Assembly (NCBI GenBank): GCA_032871835.1
Contig: CM065295.1
Span: 39,244,360-39,308,359 of the forward strand
Direction: 5' to 3'
From: Dipteronia dyeriana
Taxonomy: Eukaryota; Streptophyta; Magnoliopsida; Sapindales; Sapindaceae
Length of the DNA: 64,000 nucleotides
The position numbers and the translations under genes were made by a program. The notes below the pieces were generated by a model. It did no database searches, was not told the origin of the DNA, and saw nothing but the letters and a program-made list of their open reading frames with translations. Of the stretch, positions 45,873 through 59,034 are shown piece by piece (within the stretch, counting starts at the first letter, position 1; each line of letters begins with the position of its first letter).

Positions 45873-47063
45873 TATACCATGGGTGAAATCGGAGTTGTAT
45901 TCCGGTTAATACCTTCATATGTTGGAATCGCCTTTTGGCTTATGGATGGGAAAGTCTGTGGACAATAGTGGAATCCACTCCTTCTTGCGAGAAGTAGATG
46001 GTAGTTCCCTTAAGGGTTGATTCGGGGCTTGAATAATATGAATGATCTCCTTCTTCCGTAAAGGAAGTTAGGATTTATTGTTCATTAGAGAATCAATGGT
46101 ACTTAATGGAAAAGATATAATTAGAGGGGTATAACGGACTTTATAACCTAGCTCTAATTATGAGCTACTTGTGGAGGATTATACCATATGTAATAGCTAT
46201 ATCGATGAACAATTGTAATTCGGTTTTTGTAATATATCTACCGCTGTGAGAGTGCAACCTCGGGTTTTTAGTGGAAAAAATCCAAGGTTAATAATAATAA
46301 AATATTAATTAAAGAGTTTAATTAATTATTTATAAGTATTATTGAAGTTCAAAATTGTGGGTCCATTAGGTCCCCTTACTAACCCGATTGATTAAATGTA
46401 ACAAGGGTCCCTGTTAATTAGTTGGATTGTCCAAGTAACTGTGTTACAAAAGTGACACATATTTATTCAAGGATTAATTGAATAATGAGATTATTTAATT
46501 AATATATTAATAATTAAATTAATTAGATAATTATTTAATTATTTAATTATTTAATTTTTAATTATTAATTATTAATTGGAGGTTGCAGATTCAGATCTTG
46601 ACTGAGTCAAAGATTAAAATAATTATATTATTTTATTCTATACTTAGTTTAGTATTTAAGTTTAGGTCAACTAGTGTTATGTGGAAGTTAGTTTCCTATT
46701 TTACCTATGACACTTAAATACTAATATCCTATAATGGAAACTGATTTGTATCTAGTTTTAAATATATATAGATATATTTACATAACAAGGATACAAGAGA
46801 CGAATGATGATTCTTTGAACCAAAAACACAAAAAGCAAAACCTTAGAAAGTCTAGGAAGATTTCGGCCAAAGAAAGAAAAGAAAAATTATTCTTGCTTGT
46901 GGATGGAAGATCGTGACGTGCCCACACACAGTTACTGGATCACGGGACATAGCGAGGAAGACTTGGTGGTTCGTAATCGGAATAAAACTTAAAGAAACGA
47001 AGGAGTTAGCATCAAGAGTATGATCTAAATCCATCTTTATATATACTTATATGTTGTATACGG

Positions 47064-49618
47064 TGAAAATACAATCACGGTTAAATGCTCAAGGCTAACC
47101 TATGAGGAGGGGTGAATAGGTTAGACACCTTTTTCGACTCCCTTAGAAACAAACAAAAGTTTGTCCCTCTAGATTGCTTGTATCACAATATATATATATT
47201 AATTAAAGACAATTAATCAATATATAAACACAAGTAAAGCGTGATACAAACAAGTAATTGTAACATATACACAATCTATATTATAGAAAGGAAGTCAACA
47301 TATATAAAAAGTTATATCCATAATACAAATATTAGAGAGATAGGGATAGAGAAAAGTTGGCACAAGATATAACGTGGTAAACCTCCGAAGAGGAAACATC
47401 CATGGACTAGCAGCCACCGGCAAACAAAATCCACTAGTAGATAAGACAAGTACAATCTCTCAAGTGACCTCTTCACCTAGAAACTACCCTCCTATCCTAC
47501 TCTAGAAGTTGTCGCCCTATGCTCAACAATCCGAGGCCTCACACCTCTTGTCAAGACTTCCTCGCTCACCTTATCCGGATCCTCAAGACCCAAGGCAAGA
47601 CTTCTTGCTCAACTAAGTCCTCACGACTCTAGTCAAGACTTCCTCGCTCACTTATCCGAGTTCTCCCAACTCTAAGCAAGACTTCTGGGTCGACTATCCG
47701 GATCCTCACGACCCTAGCCAAGACTTTCTTGCTTGACAATCCAAGGCCTCACGCCTCTTGCCAAGACTTCTTTCTCAACACCATAGGTCTCACACCTATT
47801 GTCAAGACTTCCTTCTCACAAGGCATCTAGGTGATCATGAATGCAAAACGCAAACAAGCACGCAACATAGAATGCTATGATCAACACATCCTATGGAAAA
47901 TACTAGACATGAGCATGAATGCACAAATCACATAGAGTTTAGTTTATCATGCATGTGTAATCAATCTAGATTATGTAAGATATGTTCAATGTTAATCACA
48001 ACCTAGATACATGCATAGATCTAAACTTGAATCACAAGATATGTTCAATAAATCACATGATCAAGTTTAAATCACACAAACCAAAAACATGCTAAAATCA
48101 TATGACAAAGTCAATTAGATTTAAGCTAAAGTTTTAGAGCATATTACTAATCATAGATTCAATCAAAACACATGAATTGCTCAAAAGAACATAAGCACAT
48201 GTATTATGTGAGAAATTCGGCCAAGAGAGCCTAATACATGTGAGGAACTATTTTTCTCAAAATCAATCAATCAAAGATCATCAAATAGTCCTAGAATCAA
48301 AGCTAGCACAATACAATCCCAAACATGTGATAACAGAGGCAAAATCAAAACCTAACTCAACATGAATGATTTCAATTGAAACTCAATCTAGCTTTGAAAG
48401 AGTTCAAAACTCAAATAAAAACACTCAAAATATACAAATATATGTTGAAGAAGAAAACCCAAGGCAATTGACCAAGTTTTAAAAGAAAACTTTGAGAGAA
48501 AATCAATACCTTAGTTGATTTCGGTGCAGTACCGTTTTTGTATGATTAGACACCAAAAAAAGCATCCAAACTTACTCAAACCTTCAGATAAAAGATGGAG
48601 GATGAATAGATGAACACTCTCAACTTTGAATCACTCAAATCGGAGTTCAAATGAAGAAGTTATGGTGTTTGGAAGGTGAGAAAATTTAGAGAGAAAATTT
48701 CTGCACACTTGTTTTAAATTTCTTCTTAGAATGAAATGTGAGAATGAAAGAGTTTTTAAAGGAGTGGGAAACTTGGACATGTGAAATGAACAAGAGGGGC
48801 AAGAAGAAGCCAAGCAAGCTTGCTGCCTGAGATGGCACGTGGGCATCTCGGGAAAGAAGTGCATTGATTGCTTCTTTCTCCTCCGACATTCCTTCGCGTT
48901 CTTTGACCGTTCTCCGGCCTCCAAACTCAGAATTTGAATCCGTTTACGGATTTCAAACTATAACTCTCACATGGACATGTACATATAAGATACTCAACCC
49001 AGAAAATAATAATTCGATACGAATACGAAGACAATGTATGGAACATGAGTTGAAAGTGTAGTATCTTTTGACTTAGAACTTGAAATCAATAGTATGAGTA
49101 ACCGAAATGACCAGAACTCAATCAAGAATGATTTAAGACTAAATTCAAGTTCAATATCCATGTTATACAAACAAATACACACACAAATACAATTCACATT
49201 AGAATGCAAACTTCATAGAGATAGTTTCCAATCATGCATATTCCAAAACATATTATTTCCATACCAATGCATGAGCATTCATCTTCAAGTGTGTGAATGT
49301 GTTATACATGGTGCACAACGATGCAGGGACACATATGAATGAATTGTATGTGTGTGCATATAATGGTGCACAACGATGCAGGGACACAAATGTATGATAT
49401 GTGTGTGTGTGCCTAAGCCTTGTAAGAGAAAGATAAGGTCTTAGTATACCTTTGTATAGTCAAATTGCATCCTTTCTCTTTGAAGACTTAGAACTTGCTT
49501 TGACTTGTTGTTTCTTCTTCCTTGAAGCTTGAATCATCATGAATCTAAACAACTAAATCATTACAAGTAAACATCATTTTGATATGGAATTAATGCCAAC
49601 ACAAACTAAAACCTAACA
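47064..49618 (-). mobile_element. SIRE-like solo LTR A, 2555 bp, minus strand
   Basis: Minus strand starts TGTTAGGTTTTAGTTTGTGT and ends ACCGTGATTGTATTTTCA. Flanks TACGG (47059-47063) and TACGG (49619-49623) are identical. The minus-strand 3' end includes CCTATTCACCCCTCCTCATA, the motif near the end of SIRE/Maximus-type copia LTRs. It contains a 42-bp minisatellite and a tandem GGTGCACAACGATGCAGGGA duplication (49300-49390). Homologous to 61037-63270. Inserted in the copia-family solo LTR. Confidence 0.82.
47520..47825. repeat. 42-bp minisatellite in LTR A, about 6 copies
   Basis: Unit with TCCTCACGACTCTAG, CAAGACTTCTTGCTC and AACTATCCG blocks, about 42 bp, degenerate. The same minisatellite has about four copies in LTR B. 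Confidence 0.85.
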
Positions 49619-49688
49619 TACGGCTAATAAGTTGCATAAAATTTTTAAAACCCCGTTCCATTGCGCAACGAAAATCCTAGTTCCTACA

Positions 49689-51078
49689 TGCTATTACTTG
49701 TAGTGGACTGATTCTTGGACGGAGCTTAAGGTGGGAGCCTTCTTTATGCGTGTTGGGTCAGAGGATATCATCTCAGCAAGAGTAATGAGAGTAGTTAGAC
49801 TCCATTTTAAAATTGTTTTCTTATTTTAAATTCTGTTTTTTTTCCTGGATTCACAAGGAATTTGATTTCTGTGTCCAAAATGTTGGAATAATTATATTCT
49901 ATTTCTTTTAATAATAAGTCAGTTATTATTTCTCAAAATGGTTTAAATATTTGTTAAGGTTTGAATGAAAACAACTTGTATTTTTTAAGACCGTTAATTC
50001 ATACATCTCTGCTCATTGCTGAATTGTTTAAAACCTAAATTAAAATAACATAATTTTTTTCCAGATAATGAAACGTATCTATGGCATCTAACTCTTGGCC
50101 ATATTAACCTTGTCAAGATAGATATACTAGTTAAAAACGGGTCTTTAAGATAGTTAAAGGTTGACACTTTACTTGTCTACAAATCTTGTTTAGAAGATAA
50201 AATGACTAAGAGACCTTTTCCTAGAAAAGGGTTTGGAGCTACAGAACCACTAGAGCTTATACATTCATACGTCTGTGGACCGATGAATGTTAAAGCAAAG
50301 GGATGGTTATGTGTATTTTGTCGCCTTTATCGATGACTACTCTAGATAGGGGTATGTCTACCTAATAAAACAAAAGTAAGAAACTTTTGAAAAGTTCAAA
50401 GAATTCTGAGCTGAAGTTGAGAATCAATTAGGCAAGATTATCAAGGATCTATGATCGGACCGTGGAGTTGATTACCTTGACCAAGAGTTGAAGACTTCTT
50501 GGTTGAACATGGGATCATAACCCAACAACTCCTAGAACACTACAACAACTCCTAGAACACTACAACAGAATGGTGTTGCAGAGAGAAGAATAGAACCCTC
50601 ATGGAAATGGTAAGATCTATGATTAGTTTATCATAATTACCAAAACATTTTTGGGGATATGCACTACAAACGACGGCTTACATTTTGAATATAGTCCCAT
50701 CCGAATCTGTTCCTAAGACTCCCCTAGAGTTGTGGAATGGTCGTAAAGCTAGTTAACGATATTTTCGTATATGGGGGTGTCCAATTCATGTATTGAAGAA
50801 TAAAACTGGAAAGCTGGAACCTAAGTCTATGGTCGTCTTATTTGTAGGTTATTCCAAAGAGACTAGAGGTGGATACTTCTATAGTCCTGAGGAGAACAAA
50901 GTATTTGTATCAACAAATTCAACGTTTCTTGAGGATAACTATATGAGTGATCATAAACCTCGAAGCAAGATTGTGTTAAATGAGTTAGATCCTGGTACGA
51001 CCAGTATTCAATCAACAAGAGTTGTTGTTCCACCTACGTTTGAGAGTCTGATGGTTCCTGCACATTCCACACTACTAT
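49689..51078 (+). pseudogene. copia I pol: integrase region
   Basis: Resumes right after the solo LTR with WTDSWTELKVGAFFMRVGS. Then the GAG-pre-integrase zinc motif at 50080-50230 (LWHLTLGHINLVKIDILVKN, CLEDKMTKRPFPRKG). Next is LIHSYVCGPMN, where active integrases have Asp instead of Tyr. [11 protein letters not shown] and [17 protein letters not shown] follow. From 50793 the downstream domain is open: NKTGKLEPKSMVVLFVGYSK, YSPEENKVFVSTNSTFLEDN, ending at PAHSTLL where copia II inserted. A 20-bp tandem duplication lies at 50520-50562. Many stops. Confidence 0.8.
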
Positions 51079-53235
51079 TGGAACTCAGTTCACCGGTTGC
51101 GCAGCGGAACTAGGTTTTAAAATTTTTATACAGATCATATCTGTATCTGGGACCAGTGAATTTTGGATTGTAGTTATTTTTCAGAACTAATACATACAAT
51201 ATGTATATACAGGAAATTGTAATCAATAAAAATCAGAAAAACATACCAACGTTTGGAGGCTCCTTCACTTTACGATGTGATCTTATCTGAAATACTATGT
51301 GCTCCTGTCTGAACCACTTGATCTTCCTCGCTATCTCCCGGATCTGGTAACTGCGTGTGGGCGCGTCACGGTCTCAGGAACTTGAATGGAGGATGTAGAG
51401 AAAATTTGAAGAAATTCTTTCTTCTAGATCAATATGCAACACTTGCTTTGATCTTTTCATAAGCACACATACAATTATTATCTTCACTTATTCATGCTAA
51501 CAAGAATTTTTTTTTCGTCTTTATATGTATATGAAGAACAATATATATATATATGTATTTTTTTTTTCTTAAAACCAAACGCCTTTGCCAATATCTCTAT
51601 ATCACTCAAGCCTTTGCTATATATATATATATCATGCATTTGCCAAATATATCTGATTCACGCCTAATCATTTTGATACTAATTAGTGCGTTAACTTTTT
51701 GATTCTTTTTCTCTTTGCATGTGTACTAATCTGCATCACATATAAATTCTATTTTTTCTTTGTTTTTCTTTTTTTAATATATATATATTCATTTTGGTAT
51801 CCTATACAAACACTTATATATGTGCATACACCAATTTGCATCCATTGCAATCTCTTGTATTATTAATTGATATATATATTTTAATTATCCTTTTTAAATA
51901 TATCTAATTTATTAAAAGTGATAATAAGTATTTTAAATTTAAACTTAAATTCAAATACTTAGATAAATGATTTAGTAAAAATAAAATAATCTTATTATTT
52001 TATCTTCACCTAATCCATATATCAACTAACACCCTCCAATTAATAGTTAATGAATAATTCATAATTATCAATATAATTAAATAATCTAATTATTTAATTA
52101 ATTTAACTATTAACATTCATTAATTAAATAATCTCATTATTCAATTTCCCGAATAAACACGTGTCACTTTCGTAATACAACTTATTGGACAATCCAATTA
52201 ATTTACCGTGACCCTTGTTACCTAAATCGACCAGGCTAGCAAGGGGACCTAATGTACCCACAGTATTTTGAGCTCCAATAATCCTCAGAATCATTAATTA
52301 AACTCTTTAATTAATATTCCTTGATTATTAACGCCGGTGTTATTCCACTAAAAATCAGAAGCTGTACTCTCTCAACTGTAGACGCTTTTACACAGACCGA
52401 TACAACTCGGTGTCCATCGATATAGCTATTACACATGATGTGATCCTCCACAGTAGTTCATAATTAGAGCTGGATCATAATGTCCGTTATACCCCTCTAA
52501 TTACATATATCCTTTAAGTACTGTTGATTCTATATTGAACAATAAATCCTATTTCCTTACGGAATTATGAGAGCGCTCATATTGTCCAAGCCCCGAATCA
52601 ACCTTTAAGGGAACTACTATCTACTTCTCACAAGAATGAGTGGATTCCACTATTGTGTACAAACCTTCCCAGCCACAAGCAAAATCGCAATCCCAACATA
52701 CGAAGTATATTGATCAGGAAATGCATCTGACCTCACCCATGGTATATCAAAGACCACGTCTAACCTGAATGAGTCGATAAGACACTCAGGATTAAGATCA
52801 CCCGCATATAGCCATCATTAGTTGATATATATGAATCTCATCAGTAAACGGATCTTGGTGAGAGATTCATATAGATCATGGCCCAATCCTATATGATCAC
52901 ATCATACAAGGTGTCTCCATTCCTATATCTCATATGAATGATTCAGGATAGAATCATCGTACATTACGGAATGGACCGCAACTATAGATTAACCACAAAT
53001 AAAGTACCCAGCTTTATTTGCTATCTATGGACTCTTTAGATTGCATGTCTCTGACTATATCCATCTGTATATGACACTCATATACACAGTTTGAGATTAC
53101 ATCCGACAATCTTGGATGTTAAATAAATGCACAAGTTATATAATAAATAACACAACAAGAATAAATTGAACTTTTCCTTTGATTTATTTCATAAATCCAT
53201 TTATAAATTACATCTTTAGGGCATAATCCTCAACA
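51079..53235 (-). repeat. 3' LTR of copia II
   Basis: Minus strand TGTTGAGGATTATGCCCTAA at 53235, ending near 51079 (plus strand TGGAACTCAGTTCACC). Colinear with 58554-60720. Confidence 0.88.
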
Positions 53236-53250
53236 ATCTCCCACTTGCAC
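53236..53250 (-). promoter_or_regulatory. Polypurine tract of copia II
   Basis: Minus strand GTGCAAGTGGGAGATT lies directly before the 3' LTR; AAGTGGGAG is a typical copia polypurine tract. Confidence 0.8.
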
Positions 53251-53384
53251 TAAAGCATGTGAGACATGTCTCGTAACCTTAGACCATCTAGGTGACCCGA
53301 AAACACTTTAGCTGGTAAGGTCTTTGTAAATGGATCAACATGATTGTCTTATGAGGCTATCTTTGTGACGATCATATCCCTTCT

Positions 53385-56300
53385 CTACATTATATCTCTA
53401 ATGTGATGATACTTTCTCTCTATATGCTTCCCTTTCTTATGGCTTTTTGGTTCTTTGGAATTAGCCACAACACCACTGTTATCACAATAAAGTATGATAG
53501 GTTTATCCAGGTCTGGAACAACTTCCAGATCACTCAAGAACTTACGGAGCCAAACAGCCTTTTTAGCAGCTTCACAAGCGGCTACATATTCGGCTTCCAT
53601 GGTGGAGTCAGCAATACAAGATTGCTTGATACTTCTCCACACAATGGCTCCACCACCCAAGGTGAATACTGATCCAGACGTGGATTTCTTAGAATTATTG
53701 TCTGACTGAAAATCAGAATTCGTGTAACCTAACGGGGATCAAATCCTGCCCGGAATACACTAGCATATAGTCTCTCGTTCTCTGAAGATACTTGAATTGT
53801 CTTGGCAGCAACCCAATGATCCAATCCGGGGTTGGACTGGTATCTACTGACTACTCCCACTGTATAGCAGATATCCGGTCTCGTGCATAACATAGCATAC
53901 ATGAGACTACCTACTACCGATGCATAGAGTACACGTCTCATATCCTCAACTTCTTGAGGTGTCTTAGGACACTGTTTCTTAGACAAGTTAACTCCATGTC
54001 TAGAAGGTAAATTATCTTTCTTAGAGTTTTGCATCGAAAATCGCACAAGAATCTTACCGATATATGATGCCTGAGACAGTGCTATGAGTTTGTTCTTACG
54101 ATTCCTTATAAGCTGGATCCCAAGAACATAACTCGCCTATCCCAAATCTTTCATTCGAAATTGGCTAGCTAGCAAGCCCTTTACATCAGACAACATTCCC
54201 ACATCATTCCCAATGAGTAGGATATCATCTACGTATAGGACCAAAAAAACTACTTTCTTATCAATGATGCGCTTGTAGACACAAGGCTCATCGATATTCT
54301 GCTCGAAGCCATAGGTTTTGATCACATCATCAAACCTGATGTTCCAAGATCTAGATGCTTGCTTAAGCCCATAGATGGACCTTTGCAGCTTGCAAACCTT
54401 TTGCTCTTAATCTGGAGACACGAATACCTCTGGTTGCATCATATAGATGCTCTCATCAAGATTGTCATTCAAGAATGCAGTCTTGACGTCCATTTCATCG
54501 AAATAGGCAGCAATGGATAAGAGAATTCTAATAGACTTAAACATGGCTACTGGCGAGAAGGTCTCTTCATAACCGACCCCTCTTTCTAGGTATAACCCAT
54601 GGCTTTAAGCCATTCCCCTTTATCAGGATCTTCCATTGCATTCTAAAATGTCAATGGATCATCAACACTATCAGCAGAGACAACACTTTGTCCCTTACCT
54701 ATACCTAAATAACGTTCAGGTTGTCTCACAACCCTCTCACTACTACTAGGCGGTAGTGTATCCTGATCAGGAACCATCTGACTCTCAGATGTTTATGGAT
54801 CAACAACTCTTGTTGATGAAGCACTAGTCTTACCAGGCTCCAACTCATTCAATACAATCTTAGAACGATGTTTATGGTCACTAATATAAATGTCCTCAAG
54901 AAACCGTTGCATTTATCGATACAAATACTTTGTTGTCTTCAGGACTATAGAAGTGTCAACCTCTGGTCTCCTTGGAGTATCATACATACAGGCAGACAAT
55001 AGACTTGGAGTCTAGCTTTCCAGTTCTATTCTTCAGCACGTCTGCTGGACACCCCCATATGTGAAAATGTCACAAATTAGCTTTACGACCATTCCACAAC
55101 TCTAGGGGAGTCTTAGAAACAGATTTGGATGGCACTACATTCAAAATGTATGTCGCTGTTTGTAATGCATATCCCCAAAAGGATTTTGGTAATGATGAGA
55201 AACTAATCATAGATCTCACCATTTCCATTAGGGTTCTATTTCTCCTCTCCGCTACACCATTTTACTGAGGTGTACCGGGAGCTGTGAGTTGGGAAACTAT
55301 CCCATGCTTGTCCATGAAGTCTTCAAACTCTTGGTCAAGGTACTCACCTCCACGATCCGATCGTAGTGACTTGATAGTCTTACATAATTGATTCTCAACT
55401 TCAGCTTGGAATTCTTTGAACATTTCAAATGTTTCCGACTTCCGTTGCATTAGGTAGACGTATTAGTATCTTGAGTAGTCATCTATAAAGATGACATAAT
55501 ACTCATAACCACCCCTTGCTTTAACATTCATCGGTTCATAGACGTTTGTGTGTATAAGCTCTAGCGGTTCTTTAGCTCTAAGCCCTTTTCTAGTAAAAGG
55601 CCTCTTAGTCATCTTACCTTCCATACAAGATTCGCAAACAGGTAAGGTGCCAACCTTTAATTCACTTAAAGGTCCATTTTTCACTAGTCTATCTATCCGG
55701 TCAAGGTTGATATGACCAAGCCTTAGATGACAGAGATACGTGTCATTATCTGGAGAAATCTTATGTCATTTAGTTTTTGGTTTTTCAACCTTAAACATTT
55801 CGGTGTTGAGCAGTATAGTATGTATTAACGGTCTTAACACATACAAATTATTTTCATTAAATCCTGAACAAATATTCAGACCATTCTTTTCAATAATAAC
55901 AGACTTATTATTAAAAGAAACATAATATTTTTGTTCTAACAACTTAGAAACGGAAATCAAATTCCGTGTAAATCCAAGAATATAAAATACATTGTTCAAC
56001 AATATATAATTATTACAAAAACGTAATCTAATTACGCCCACTGCTCGCGCTGACACGACATCCCCTGACCCTGCACGCATTGAGAAGGCTTGCTCCTCTA
56101 GATGTGTCCAAGAATCAGTCCATTGTAAAGAATCACAAACATGGTTAGTGATCCCTGAATCAACTATCCAGGGTGAAGAATCATCTTCCGCTAAACATGA
56201 CTCAAGAACAAGTAAATCATATTTTCCTTTCTTGGACTTCTTCTTGCTTTGGGCTTTCTTGGGTTTGGGCTTACCCTTCGCTTTCCCAGTAGACCTATTC

Positions 56301-56960
56301 CTCTTCTTATTATTTGATGAACATGGTTCAGTAACATTTGCCTCACCGGTCTTGCCCTTGTTGTCCTTAGTCACTGAGCAATTGTGTGAGATTGAACCTT
56401 AACTTGTTCATCTCGTAGTTACACTAAAACTGATCGAAACTCTTCGAAAGAGTCGTCAGTATGATGCTCACTTGACTGGGTTCGTCAATGGCCCCGCCAT
56501 TGACTTTTGCCTTGTTGAAGTAGGACATCATGTTGAGGACATGTTCCCGAACTGACGTACATTCCTTCATACAAGCGAGCATAGTGGAACGAACAACTTC
56601 ATGTCTCTTTTGCTCAGAGGGCTGCCCGAACATAGCTTGCAATGACTCCATGATTTCGAATGCTGAAGTCATTGTTTCGTGCTTTGTGACAAGCACGTCT
56701 GTCATTGAAACCAACAGATATGTTCGTGCCTTCTCATCAGTTGAGACGCATCACAGGTATGCCTCACGAATAGTTCATGTGGCATTGACAGCAGGCACTG
56801 GATGACATTCCTCCGTAAGCACAAACTTGAGGCCTTTGGTGACCAAAAATGCATTAATGTTAAGTTTCCATTTAGCGTAGTTATCACCAGTTAATGTGTC
56901 ATTTACGAGAATTTGAAGCAATGCATAAGACATTATTGCTGAAATAAATAAAACATTCAT
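53385..56960 (-). pseudogene. copia II gag-pol
   Basis: Gag start near 56931: MSYALLQILVNDTLTGDNYA, KWKLNINAFLVTKGLKFVLT. Then SLQAMFGQPSEQKRHEVV and ILTTLSKSFDQF. The CCHC knuckle present in copia I is missing: the Lys-rich linker runs straight into GKYDLLVLESCLAEDDSSPW (about 56225). Protease WIVDSGITNHVC is intact. The integrase zinc motif is HLRLGHINL with VCESCMEGKMTKRPF, but LIHTNVYEPMN has Asn for the first catalytic Asp. FIDDYSRY and [11 protein letters not shown] are present. RT has YVDDILLIGND and MLCTRPDICY. RNase H ends IADSTMEAEYVAACEAA and YCDNSGVVANS, stop at 53385. The open stretch 56374-55766 spans 202 codons. Several stops and frameshifts elsewhere. Confidence 0.85.
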
Positions 56961-58334
56961 TCAATCATTTATTTAAAACAAGTGCGAGTGCTTTTGCATA
57001 AATTTAAACATGATGCATGAACATGTTTAACGAACTAGAACTACCCTAAAACTAGTTGCTATACAACGACAATCCAACATACCACAAAGAAGTGCCGCCT
57101 TAGGGTCGGTCAAGTCTTTGCATGTTGGACCGAGACATTCTCAATCAAATGATATTCTAGAATGACTCTTATTCGATATCATTCAACCATCGTTCATTCA
57201 ATCAGGCTTTTAATTAACAAACTTAATCAAAACTTTCGTGAGTGTAACCCACCATTTCATATCTTACGAGCTTAATTCGAGAATTGGCGCCTTAGGGTCG
57301 GTCAATCTCGAAATACCCTCAGAAATCCTATCTGTTAGGAAGTCAACCTTGGTATTGACCTTTGTGGAAACCCTCCTTAGGGAGGACGAAAGCAAAGCCG
57401 TCACGAGGCCCCACTCGGATCTCGTGGTGTTGAACTAATGATGGAGACCGCGAGATATATATGTCATATATCCCTCTCCCACTCACTATTTTAAAATTAG
57501 GGTTTTCTATTAACTGTTAATGCACCTATATTCTACAGGATTAAACGACTAACTTTAATCAAGTTATCTAGTGCATTAACTAATTAGAAACAAATTATAA
57601 TTAACTAATTAGAAACAAATTATAATTAACTAATAAATTATTAATGATTTTTAACAATTAAAAATCTAATCTATTAGTGAATAATCTACGCTTTTGTAAA
57701 CTATTTACTAAGGTCAGATATTATGTTAGTGTTTACCAAATTTTAACTATTAAAACTCTAACACTTTATTCGGTTCATTTATTATTAGGTAATTAATCAT
57801 ATTAATCCTAATTACAATAAATGACCCTATTAATTTAACTTATTAAACTCTTGAATAACTAGATTAATATCAATGAGAATTACCAAGTATCTAACCATTA
57901 AAAACTAATCTCATTATTCATAACCAATTATGTATATTGCCCATTTTAATCACATTAAAAAAAATACATAAAATATCAGGCTATGATGCATGTATGACAT
58001 ATCAAATATATTTGTGTAGTCACATCTAATCTAAATGACATACGTATGCATGTCAATGCTTTTATCATCACATAATATAAAGCATACATGAATTGACCGA
58101 GTACTGTGGATTATTTAACCTAAAAAAATTGGAATCTAAAATTACAAAAAAATTCTCAAGGCATTCATTGGTCTTCTTGTAATTTTCGAGTCTTCCAGTC
58201 TCTTCAGGTCACTCCGATTCATCTCATGAATCCTTCTTCGCGATTTTTCCGGGTCTTCAATATAGGTTACATTTTTTTTACTGTTATTGTATAACTTCAG
58301 CTCGGAATTCTTTGAACATTTCAAATGTTCCCGA

Positions 58335-58366
<32 letters not shown>

Positions 58367-58536
58367 AACCCATAAACTCTTAATCCACAGTACCATATAA
58401 TTAACGATCAATCATGTTTTTGTAAGTTAAAAAAAAATATACATACAAAAACAACATAAAGTCAATTAAAATCGTGCCTACACAATCATACATACAGGAG
58501 CATCGAAAATAATTTTCTGTTCCGAAAATAAAATTG
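56961..58536 (-). other. Leader (5' untranslated region) of copia II
   Basis: AT-rich leader between primer site and gag. Holds two direct copies of GCGCCTTAGGGTCGGTCAA-like sequence (about 57096 and 57288) that also occur in the copia I leader (about 44135, 44320), a tandem AACTAATTAGAAACAAATT duplication near 57577-57630, an (AAT)n microsatellite at 58335-58365 and the integrase fragment described separately. Confidence 0.7.
58293..58334 (-). repeat. 42-bp copy of the integrase coding sequence in the leader
   Basis: Matches 55397-55438 of the same element at 40 of 42 bases and in the same orientation. There the sequence encodes the integrase stretch TFEMFKEFQAEV. In the leader it stands alone, bounded by AT-rich DNA and an (AAT)n tract. 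It is not expected in a copia leader and is absent from the copia I leader as far as I can see. Confidence 0.85.
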
Positions 58537-58548
58537 GCTCTGATACCA
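58537..58548 (-). promoter_or_regulatory. Primer-binding site of copia II, initiator-Met tRNA
   Basis: Minus strand TGGTATCAGAGC, a few bases inside the 5' LTR end. Confidence 0.93.
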
Positions 58549-58553
58549 ATTGT

Positions 58554-58996
58554 TGTAACCCCGTTCACAGGTTACATAGCGGAACTAGGTTTTAAATTTT
58601 TTATACAGATAATATCTGTATCTGGGACCAGTGAACTTTGGGTTGTAGTTATTTTTCGGAACTAATACATACAATATATATACAGGAAATTGTAATCAAC
58701 AAAAATCAGAAGAACATACCAACGTTTGGAGGCTCCTTCACTTTACGATGTGCTCCTGTCTGAACCACTTGATCTTCCTTGTTATCTCTCGGATCTGGTA
58801 ACAGCGTGTGGGCGTGTCACTGTCCCAAAAACTTGAATGAAGGATGTAGAGAAAATTTGAAGAAACTTTTTCTTCTAGATCAATATGCAACACTTGCTTT
58901 GATCTTTTCATAGGCACACATACAATTATTATCTTCACTTGTTCACGCTAACAAGAAAAAAAATCTTTTTTTTTTCGTCTGTATATGTATATAAAG

Positions 58997-59034
<38 letters not shown>

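Larger units (their letters stand above)
45362..49688 (+). mobile_element. Solo LTR of the copia I family, itself interrupted
   Basis: Starts TGTTGAGGTTTATGCCATAA and ends GTTCCTACA. Flanks TGCTC (45357-45361) and TGCTA (49689-49693) match at 4 of 5. Without the nested 2.6 kb insertion it is about 1.77 kb, close to the 1.81 kb 5' LTR of copia I and colinear with it. It cannot be copia I's own 3' LTR because copia I coding resumes after it. Confidence 0.8.
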
